Assembly: GCA_037355855.1 (NCBI GenBank)
Contig: CM074769.1
Span: forward strand, 1,984,001-2,048,000
DNA from: Pseudo-nitzschia pungens
Lineage: Eukaryota > Bacillariophyta > Bacillariophyceae > Bacillariales > Bacillariaceae
Direction: 5' to 3'
Length of the DNA stretch: 64,000 bases
Made by a program: the position numbers and the translations under genes. Of this stretch, positions 37,665 through 47,200 are shown one piece after another; the first letter of the stretch is position 1; every line of letters starts with the position of its first letter. The notes below the pieces were generated by a model that was not told where the DNA came from, searched no databases, and saw nothing but the letters and a program-made list of their open reading frames with translations.

Positions 37665-40260
37665 TCAACCCTGAGGTCCAGTAAGCCAGGCTCTGAGAAG
37701 AGCAGCCTCTTGTTGGTATGGCTGCACTGGTGGGACAGGCGCTGCATACTGCTTCCTTGCAAGGTGGATGGTTGCAAGCCACTGCCGCTTGGCAGTCAGG
37801 GTGTAACCTTGTAGGACGTGGAAAGGGGTTTGTAACAGGGAGTGTGACTGGGGAAGTGCACCAGCTGCACCAATTGCCAATTCTGAAGTGATGGAAGCAT
37901 CAAGAGATTGGTGTTGTTCAGCATCCAGGGTACCCCCAGGACCATGGAGTCGTTCATTCCTATAAGTCCAAAGATCCCAGGAGGTAAGAAAGAACTGATG
38001 GATGACAGCTGTAGCCCAACGTTTGGGAGAGCGCTTGCTTCCAATGTGGGAGTAGTAATCAGCCTGGATTTGATACCAGCGAGGAGACCACCTACCAAGA
38101 AGCCAGTTGTGCCAGCCAATAGTCCTCTGTGCCCTGACAGCAGACGCAATTGCAAGTGAGTAGGATGATGGATAAATGGTCTGGCCCTTCCGAACTCTGG
38201 TGAGAAGATCCACAATGGCAACAACCAAGGATGGATCAGTTTGTTCAACTTCAAGCCTCTTCTGCAGGGGTCCCTTGAAAGCTGACACACTGTGCTGTAC
38301 TGCCCCAGTGTCCTTGCAGGAGAGCACATGAGAGACCTTCTCGTTGTCTGCATCACACAATGGGCACCGGGAGTGATCCTGATACTGGTAGTGAAGTAGT
38401 TGGTTGCCAACACCAATGCATCCAGAAGCAAATTTGACAAACCACCGTTGCATGCCAGGAGGTAATCGCTTGAAGGCAGACAGATGGGCACACCAATGGA
38501 TGGAACTCAAAACAGGTTGTGGAATGGGAATATCATGGTGGGTCTGCCAGTATTTAAGAAGAGGAGGACCAGAAATGGCAACATGCAGAGCATTCTGATC
38601 AAACCTTGAACACTTGCATCCATTGAGAGAAAATGCCCAAGGCTCAAACACAAGTCTGGGATAGTGATGGGCCGAAGCTCTATGAACAGAGAGAAAGGCC
38701 TTTGCCATGCTGTCAACCTGATGATTGCGAAGGGCCCACCAATCAAGAAAGATTCCAGCTTGATGGCCCTGAACCCACTGAAAGTGCACAGAGATTGGCA
38801 GGGCAGAAATCATGTTTCTGATGACATAAACATAATCAAAAGACTTCTGGGAAATAACCAAAGGCCAAGATCCCTGAGCCTGTTTGAGAGCTGTGTCACC
38901 ATCCAGAGCAATAGTGATAGAGCCAGAAGCAATATCAAAAAGATTCACCAGAGCAGTGCAACAGGTGAGAACTCCAATGATACCCGCCAGTTCACTCCTG
39001 TAGGATGACTGATCCTCAGGGGATCCACTGACAAAATTACAGCCAGTGAGGAACAATGAAGCAGTCTTGGTGGAGGTATTGGGTGACAAAATGAATGCAG
39101 AAGTTCCTCTGAGAAGGTCCGGATCAAATGACCCATCACAGACAGCACTGGCAATACCACTCTGGATAGCATCAACAAGGTGTTGACAGCCAGCCTGTGG
39201 TAGAGAATATTTGTGTAGAAGTACCCTTGGAGACTCACAGAGTGCATCAAAGGCATCTACTGGGGAGTCTGGAAGAGAATCATATGGATTGTACTCCAGA
39301 GGATCCATGTCAGGAGGTTCGGAAACAAAGGCTGAGGACCCAACCACTCGAACAACTTGGCCACAGATAACAGGGCAGACAAGCACATCAGCGCAGGCTG
39401 GTTTGTCAGAAAGGAGTTCAGCAGTGACCCTGTATCTGCCCCTGCCCTGGGAGGTGCTCACAGTCCAGCCAGTAGAAGTTTTGAAGAATATTCTGTTGGT
39501 GGATGGAGACAAAAACCAAGGCCAAAGAGAAGCTGTCTGGGGAGAGAGCCAAGGCCCAAGATGAAAAGAAGGAGCTAGTGCCCTGGCTGCAGGGGGTGGA
39601 CAAGGGGGAAGAAAACAGGTCTGAAGTGCCTTAGTCCAAAAGCGCTTTGCTGCTGGAGGCCAAGATGGAGGACATCTCGGCCAGTCAAGATGATCCCTCA
39701 AGTGATTGGAGGATGTCAGCTGGAAAGCCATGGGAGAGAGTCTCTTCCCATCTGGAGTACAAATGTCAGCAAGGGAGATAGCCTTGAGTGACATGCGCAT
39801 GTGATTCAAGAGGGACAAGTCAGCACCTCTGAAGCCAGCGTTGACAAAGGCTTGCATGAGATAGCAGTCATTGGAACGTAGCAGGGGAAGATCTGGGAAG
39901 TCTTCAAACAAGCTCACAGGGTGAACAGAGAAAAACTCCCACACATGTTTGTACCAGCAAGGAGTGACGTAGGAAGCAAAAGGATGATATGGTGTGACAC
40001 CAAGATGGAGAGGAATGCCAAGTTCGAGCCGTAGAGACTCAGCAGTTAGCCTGAGAATCCTACCAGTTTGGGAGGACCTGACAGATTCCTGAAAGAGGGT
40101 GGCAATATGACTGAACTCTTGGAGGAGGTAGGGGTGAATGAAACCAAAGCCTTGATAGAGGGAAGGACCATAGAATACATGTCTGGGAAATGTCCGTGAC
40201 ATCCCTGCTTTATTCAGCACAGGAACAAGAGCTGGGTGAATTATCTTAGTCCAAGTGGCC
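37665..40260 (-). pseudogene. LINE ORF2, 3' half (RNase H and zinc knuckle) of the middle element
   Basis: The C-terminal 865 residues of ORF2 begin at ATWTKIIHPALV where the inner copy interrupts the gene, and run through the RNase H (AVCDGSFDPDLLRGTSAF; SSYRSELAGIIGVL; ALDGDTALKQAQG) and the Cys/His knuckle RCPLCDADNEKVSHVLSC to the normal stop at 37665. The frame is intact and differs from the inner copy by only a few residues (for example LLSDKP against ILSDKP). Upstream codons to 40337 belong to the inner copy's 5' UTR. It is broken by insertion, not decay; its partner half is 50364-52689. Confidence 0.9.
40241..40260. repeat. Target-site duplication, inner LINE, left copy
   Basis: TTATCTTAGTCCAAGTGGCC, identical to 50364-50383; both lie in ORF2 of the middle element. 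Confidence 0.95.
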
Positions 40261-41279
40261 AAGACACAAGCCTCCCCCTGGTCCCTAGGTGTTTCTACTA
40301 AAGCCCCTGTTTTCAAGCAAACAGCTTCCCTGGTCACTAAGTGTCTCGCTCAAGGTCCCTGTTTTCAAGCCAATTGCCCCTGGATACTGTTTCCATTTCC
40401 CCCCTTCTACGTAAATTCTACAGGGCCAAAAGTGGTACTTCTATTCCATTTGCCCGCAACTCTGGACAGAACTACCAGAATTTTCCCTGTAGAATTCTAC
40501 AGCAGCTCTGTTCCGTGATATCCCCCTAACGTTCTACGTTCTTCAAGGTTAAGTCTTTTCAAGTTGAAGTTGTCGAACACATACAATACTACAGTTTCCC
40601 TGGTCCCTGTTCCAAGCAGCCTCCCTGGTCCCTAAGTGTCTCGCTCAAGCTACCTATTTTCAAGCCAATTGCCCCTGGATACTGTTTCCACTTATAAGTA
40701 CTCGCGAGTTTGAACTTCAAGTTCCCTCCTGAGCCTTTTAAGTGTGCCCTGCCATTGATATCCCCCGGTCCCTAAGTGTTCCTACTAAAGCCCCTGTTTT
40801 CAAGCCACTAGCTTCCCGGTGGGCTGCTGTATTCCAATTCGAATCGTATCCGATTCGAATTTGCAGTGTTATTACGAGCAAAAAAATTGTTCAAATTTGC
40901 ACAATTTTCAAGCTACAAGTACTACGACTTCAGTCTACACGATTTGCAGTAGTTGAAAAATTGTTCAAACTTGCACAATTTTCAAGCTAGGAGTACAGTA
41001 CGAGTACAAGCCTACACGATTTGCAGAGTTCCGCGCGCAGAGTTTTTGTGCTTCAAGTGTGAGACAGATTTTGCTCGTTGGTGACTTTTGTGGGTGTGCT
41101 CCAGTATATTTTTTTGGATCCCCAGGGACCTTTTCCTTGTCCAGACCAAGGTTACCCTTGTTGTTGCTGCTGTACCCTGCTTCCAGGATACCTTCATCTG
41201 TATATATCCATACAGGTTAACACTGAAAGCCTACCAGCGCCCGAGCCAACACGCCTATTCAGACGATCCTAGCCCCACC
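40261..41279 (+). promoter_or_regulatory. 5' UTR of the inner LINE with degenerate internal repeats
   Basis: Made of partly repeated modules such as CCTGGTCCCTAAGTGT, AAAGCCCCTGTTTTCAAGCC, CCAATTGCCCCTGGATACTG and ACACGATTTGCAG, the last with AAATTTGCACAATTTTCAAG at 40895-40985. LINEs carry an internal promoter here; the repeats may be its units. This is inference from position. Confidence 0.5.
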
Positions 41280-44237
41280 ATGCCTTCCCCCCCGCCAGCT
41301 TCCAGGCGAAAAAGGTCTACCTTGGCTAACACTCCTTCCAACAAACGCGCCTTTACGGGGACCCCTTCCCGCCGACTACCTGCTGGTTCCGTTCTTCAGG
41401 CTACTCCCTCTCCCCCTCCCTCTCCCCGTACAGCTAGGGATTCACTCCCTTCTGATGATGATATGTCCTTCACTTCTGCTGTGTCTACTGGTGCACTAGA
41501 TGATGTTGATATGAGCACTGAGCAGTCAGGCACTGGGCATTCGGACACAGGGCATTCAGGCAGTGGGCAGTCCGACAGTGGGACGTCTGATAGTGGGAAG
41601 TCCAACAGTGGGAAGTCCAACAGTGGAAATTCCAACAGTGGGACGTCCAACAGTGGGAAGCCCAACAGTGGAAAGTCCAACAGTGCCACGTCTAGGGATG
41701 GCCAGCCAGGCTCTGAGCACTCAGACTCTAAGCACCCTCCTTCCAAGGTCTCTCCTTCCAAGTCTAGTCTGAAACAAGCTACTCTTGCATTTCTTTCTGA
41801 CACACCGTCTGCAGAGCGACATGCCCTGCGCAAGAAAGCCCTGGCTGCTGCCAACAAAGCTCACTCAGATTCCTTCCTCTGGTGCTTCTACGGTAAGGGG
41901 CCTTTTACTGGTCGTGCTTCCATTCCCACCCCTATCCACACTCTTCGTAAAACTCCAGCAGGATCCCGGCTATGGACTGGGTGTCCTAGCCCCACTCACT
42001 TCTTCAGCAAGAAAGATGGGAATGACAAGAAATCCATCCATGATGTCTGTCAGTCTGCCATCCCTCCAGCATATGCTCAAGCTTTTCCTGACAACCCTGA
42101 GTGGAGAACTGCTTCTGTGGAGTCCCTGGTTTCCCTTGCTTCTCTCTGCTTTCAAGCCTCTGCAGACTGGACCAAGCAACCTTCAGGACATGCTCTGAAG
42201 AGATGTCTTATTGGTTTGGCCAAGATGTCTCCTGAGTGTTTTGATGACCTGTATTGTGAAGGTAACCTTTTGCCCAGCACTGAAGGACGAGTTTGGTTGG
42301 CAGCCAATCAGGTGCTTGGCTCCCACTGGTATTTCAAGAAGCGACCTCCTACACCTGCGCCAACTGCAGTTGATGATGCTTCTACTTCCAAATCAGTGTC
42401 CTTTCTTCCTGGTGGAGGTGATGCTACTGTCTTGTCCTCCTCTGCTGGGCATTTCCTCCAACGCCGAGGGGTTTGCTCCAGTGATTCTAGAGCTCCAGTG
42501 GATGTCACTGCTGGCACCAAGTGTTCTCATCGTTCTTATGTCACTCTGTCCCTTCCAAGGTTGATGTCACAACACCCTGGGGAACTATATGATGAGCTGC
42601 TCAAGTCTCTCAAGGAAGCTTTGGATCTTCTATGGACTGTTGACAAGCGCCTGGTGTTGTATGTTTTTCCCTCCAGAGCCAGGCTCAACCCCAAGGCCAA
42701 GCCTGTTACCAAGTTTTGGACGACACTTCCTGACAGGAAGACCTTGGAATTGTATGTTGCTCAGCTCTGGCTTCGCAGTAGAACTGCTCCTCATCTACGC
42801 TTCTTTGTGGGCCACAGTGCTTCCCTGGAGAAACTCTTTTCAGCACAATTGCTCCAGAGGCTCAGAGACCGTGACATGGACCTGAAATATGACCACATAC
42901 AGGCCCCAGTTATTGTCACATGTGGCTTTCTCCTTGGATCTTACATGCAGAGTTTTGATCTTGACCACTACAACGAATTGCTTCAGACTCATCCCAGGTT
43001 TCAGGCATGTCCTATTGCTGTTATCAGGAAGAATATCAGCCTTGACAACTCCAGAACTCCTGATCCCAATCCTGTTCAGGCTGCACATGTTTTGTGTGAT
43101 GCTACAAAGCGCGCCCAAACTGTTAAGCTCCTCAAAGCCCAGTTCAATCGGTGCAAACCTTCAGACATTGCCTCTCTCCCTGATGGTAAATTCTACAAGT
43201 TTATTGAGACAGCTACCAATCCTTCTGACAGACCTCTTCCCCCCTCCAAGCTCAAGACTGTTCGCCAGGCTAAGCACCGCCAAGCTAAATTTATTGAGAG
43301 CCATGAAACTGCTCCTGTTCTGGGGGTAGTTGATCTTGATCTTCCAGTTGACCTGGGCCAAGGGCTGGGTTTGAAGACACTGCGCAGTGTGCTTCTGGGT
43401 ATCAGAACCCGTGACAATTGGTCATGGCCTCTTTTTCTTTCTGTCGATACCAGTTCATACCGAGGCGAGATCCTTGCTTTGTACAATATCACTACCAAGG
43501 CTGAAGCAATGGCCATGTTGTCTTTCCTGCCTATTATACTGGAAGCTCATTATGGTTCTTGTGTTCGACAATGGTTCTCTTCTGAGTGCCTGACTGAAAT
43601 GGAAGCCTACCATTGGGATGCTGCTGCCAATTGTGTTGTGGAAACTGAACCTGCTGCAGATCCAATGCAGGATGACTCTCTTCCCTTTTTTGGTGATGGG
43701 GATGCAAGAGATTGGGAACTTGTTGATGATGACTTGTCAGTTGACCTTGCCCCAGACCTTACCTTTGATCTGGATCTGCACTTTAACCTCCAAGCCCGTG
43801 CTGACAGTGGTGGTGGCGGATTTGATGATTCTCAATCCATGGATACTTTAGCAACCGGTACTTCCAATCTCACTGATGTCCAGGCTTCAGCGCCTGCAGG
43901 TGGTGTTCCTACTGGAGGTGATTCTTCCAATGTTGCCAAGGCTGATGCCTCTCCTGGTATTCCTCCTGAAGTTCCCCCTGCAGTTCCTGACCCTCCCCAG
44001 AATGCCATGGCTGGTGACCTCCCTGTGGCCTCTCCTGATTCCTCAACTGCAGTTCCTGCTGCCGGTGGTGGGGAAGACGTAGCCTCTGCATTGAGGCTTG
44101 GAGTTGCTGCAATTGCATTCTCCTCCAGCCATGATGCTAGTGTCAGTGATTTGAGCCATGCCAATGTTTCCACCAAATCAGCTCCGGCAACTCTTCCATC
44201 CCTGCGACAGACTGGGTTTCCTTCTGATCATGGTTAG
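41280..44237 (+). CDS. LINE ORF1 protein
   Basis: A 985-residue protein from ATG 41280 (CACCATGCC context); the frame is open upstream to 41088 without ATG. The N-terminus is Pro/Ser/Arg-rich, followed by a run of five-residue repeats of the type S-x-S-G-K/T (about 88-145: SNSGKSNSGNSNSGTSNSG), encoded by a 15-bp DNA repeat. The middle (about 190-780) is ordered, without a motif I recognise; there is no CCHC knuckle or RRM signature visible. The C-terminus is Pro/Ala/Gly-rich. ORF1 proteins of LINEs bind the RNA and assist reverse transcription; that role is inferred from position. The stop overlaps ORF2's second ATG (ATGGTTAG at 44230-44237), suggesting termination-reinitiation. Confidence 0.85.
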   Translation: MPSPPPASRRKRSTLANTPSNKRAFTGTPSRRLPAGSVLQATPSPPPSPRTARDSLPSDDDMSFTSAVSTGALDDVDMSTEQSGTGHSDTGHSGSGQSDSGTSDSGKSNSGKSNSGNSNSGTSNSGKPNSGKSNSATSRDGQPGSEHSDSKHPPSKVSPSKSSLKQATLAFLSDTPSAERHALRKKALAAANKAHSDSFLWCFYGKGPFTGRASIPTPIHTLRKTPAGSRLWTGCPSPTHFFSKKDGNDKKSIHDVCQSAIPPAYAQAFPDNPEWRTASVESLVSLASLCFQASADWTKQPSGHALKRCLIGLAKMSPECFDDLYCEGNLLPSTEGRVWLAANQVLGSHWYFKKRPPTPAPTAVDDASTSKSVSFLPGGGDATVLSSSAGHFLQRRGVCSSDSRAPVDVTAGTKCSHRSYVTLSLPRLMSQHPGELYDELLKSLKEALDLLWTVDKRLVLYVFPSRARLNPKAKPVTKFWTTLPDRKTLELYVAQLWLRSRTAPHLRFFVGHSASLEKLFSAQLLQRLRDRDMDLKYDHIQAPVIVTCGFLLGSYMQSFDLDHYNELLQTHPRFQACPIAVIRKNISLDNSRTPDPNPVQAAHVLCDATKRAQTVKLLKAQFNRCKPSDIASLPDGKFYKFIETATNPSDRPLPPSKLKTVRQAKHRQAKFIESHETAPVLGVVDLDLPVDLGQGLGLKTLRSVLLGIRTRDNWSWPLFLSVDTSSYRGEILALYNITTKAEAMAMLSFLPIILEAHYGSCVRQWFSSECLTEMEAYHWDAAANCVVETEPAADPMQDDSLPFFGDGDARDWELVDDDLSVDLAPDLTFDLDLHFNLQARADSGGGGFDDSQSMDTLATGTSNLTDVQASAPAGGVPTGGDSSNVAKADASPGIPPEVPPAVPDPPQNAMAGDLPVASPDSSTAVPAAGGGEDVASALRLGVAAIAFSSSHDASVSDLSHANVSTKSAPATLPSLRQTGFPSDHG

Positions 44238-47200
44238 CTCTTCTGGTATGAGGTTTGATGGGATGCCTTCCACTCCAAATCCTATCAATGCTTCTACTGT
44301 TTCTCCCTTTTCCTCCTCCGCCTCTTCCCCTGTCTCTCAGTTTGTCCAATTAACTCTTCATGGAGACTCTCTTGCTGCTAAGGATTCTGACAGTTTTGGT
44401 CACTCCTTCCCTCAAGCTCCATCCTCTAACTCCACCATCATCACTTTCCAAAACATTGGACCACAGCGCAGAGCTTCCTTTATGTCCATGTCCAAGCACA
44501 ACTCCCGTCAATTTGTCAAGAGCAATGCCAGTGTGGCTCTTTTTGCTGAACATTGTTTGAATGAATCCAAACTCCTGCCATGTGATCTTTTCAATCGGCG
44601 CATGAAGAATATCAGTCCCTCAAGTTTTTCCTACCTTGCCAACAACAAGCATGAAGCTTCTGACTGTTCATGGCTTCAGCCTGGTGGTACAGGGTTTTCC
44701 ATTGATCAACTGTTCAGTTCCCACAAGATTGCCCATGGGGCTGATCCTTCTGGTCTTGGGAGATGGTCCTTTGTCAAGTTTCAGGGCAGGGATGGTTACA
44801 CTGTCACTATGTTTTCTGCTTACTGCCCTGTTGAAAATGACAGGGACCTTGGTTCCGTCTGGAATCAACAGTACCGATACTTTCAAGCAGCTGAAAATCT
44901 TTTCAGTCCCAACCCATGTATTCTCTTTCACAGGGATTTGACTGCTGCCCTTCAGGTCTGTCTGGGTGCAGGTGACCAGGTCATTCTTGGGATTGATCAA
45001 AATGCTGATGTTCGGACTGATGGCTTGTCTTTTGAGCTCAAGGCTCTTGGTTTCAGAGATGCCATTCTTACCCTTCATAATCAGTCTTCTCCTCCTGCCA
45101 CTCACAACCGCAACACTACCAGAACACCAATTGATGCCATTTGGGTCTCTGAGAATGTTGATGTTCTCAGGGCTGGGTATTGTCCCTTTGGTGGCGCCTA
45201 TGGTATGGAATCGGACCACAGAATGCTTTGGATTGAAGTCTGTAATTGCAGCCTCATGGGCAAACACCTGCCACCTACCGTGAGCTTCTCTCATTCCAAA
45301 CTCCAGTCCTCCCACCCTCATCTGCGCCAACGGTATTTCAAGCGTGTCAGGCACAGCTTTCTCAAGGCTGGAGTGTTTTCTCTCCAAGCTAAGCTGGAAC
45401 ACCTCCTGGCTCAGTTTCAGTCTGGGGATATTTCTGTGCGCGCTGCTCTCATCACCACATATGAAGTCCTCCATGAAACCTCCACCTCTCTCAGGCTCTC
45501 TGTTGAACAAAACCTTTGCCACACAAGAGCTGGTCTGGTTCCATGGTCCCCGAAGCTGCAAGTCTATCGTGATACAATTGACTTTTGGCGGCGTGTTGTT
45601 AAGCTGAGACAGGGTGTGTCCACCAGTCATACTGTTTTGAAAAGGCTGGCATGCAAGCTTTCTCTCTACAAAGGAGAACACTGTGATCTTTCCAGTGCTG
45701 TCCTCCACCTGAAACAAGCTTACAGGCAATACCGGGCAGTGAAAAAATTGGCCCCCTCTTGGAGAGACTCCTTCAATCAAGGCCTGGTGGATGCACTTCT
45801 TGCTGAAGGCAAACCTCACAACCAGAATGCTTCCCAGATTCGTGCCCGGATGCGCAGGGAACGTCTTCAAAGAGAGCTTGGCCTTGCTGCTAGGTCTATT
45901 CGGGGACGTGTCAACAAGTCAGCTGTCTTGCGAGCTATTGCAGTTGGCCCTGATGGTGCTGAACAGGTCTTGGAGTCCCAGTCCACTATGGTTCCAGCTA
46001 TGGCTGAATCCAATGTCCGGCGTCAACAGCAGTGTCTTGGCACTCCTTCCATGACTCCCTCCTTCATTCAAGATTTTGGCTACCTCGGCACAGCCCATGC
46101 TTCTGCTCAAGTTCTTGATGGCACATATAATCCTCCTCCTGCCACTGACAAATACCTGTCTGAATTTCTTTCTTGTCTCAAAGTCCCTGCCTCTATTCTG
46201 AGTTTGCCTCCCTTTGACTATTCAGTGTGTCCAGCTGACAATGCTGCTGCCTGGAAACACCAGAGGGAACGCACAGCAAGTGAACCTTCATGTTTGAGTT
46301 TTGCCCACCACAAGGCTTTTGCCCTGGATCCCCAGTTGAACAAGTTTGACACTCTACTGAGATCAGTCCCATTGATTGTTGGCTTCTCTCCTTCTGCCTG
46401 GCAGGTCATCACGGATGTTGAGATATTCAAGAAACCTGGTGAATATAGAGTGGATAAGATGAGACTCATCCAGTTGATGTCTCCTGAGTTCCAAATCAAC
46501 AACAAGATGATTGGCAGACGCATTCTTGCCCATGCTGAACGTGCCAATGCTGTGGCTGTTGATCAACATGGAAGCAGGAAACACCACAAGGCCATCAACA
46601 CCTGCCTGAACAAGAAGCTCATCTGTGATGTGTTGAGGCAGAAGCGCAGATCTGGTGCTGTTGCTATGAATGATGCCAAGGGCTGTTATGATAGAATCTC
46701 TCATCCCATTGCAGGTCTCACTCTCCAGAGCTTTGGTGTTCCTGCACATGTGTGTGAAGTTCTTCTGTCTACTCTGCAACATGCTAAGCACCACATCAAA
46801 ACTGGTTTCGGTCGGTCAGGTCCTGTGTATGGTGATGAACCTGTTCCTCTCAGTGGTTGTGGCCAAGGCAATGGTATTGGTCCAACTCTTTGGGCTTTGG
46901 TGTCAACCATTGTCTTCCGAATGATGCAACAGGCTGGGCATGGTGTCCATCTTATCACTTCTTTGTCACTGCAACTGGTTTCTCTTGTGGGTTTTGCCTT
47001 TGTGGATGACACAGATTTGTTTTGTGCTGGCTCTGATTCCTCAACATCTGGTGAAGAATTAGCTGTTGACTTTCAGGAAGCTCTTGACCGATGGGCTGGT
47101 GGGATTATTGCCACTGGTGGTGCGATTGAACCTGCCAAATCTTTCTGTTATTTGATTGATTTCAAATGGAATGGATCCGGTTGGGACTATCGCTCCATTG

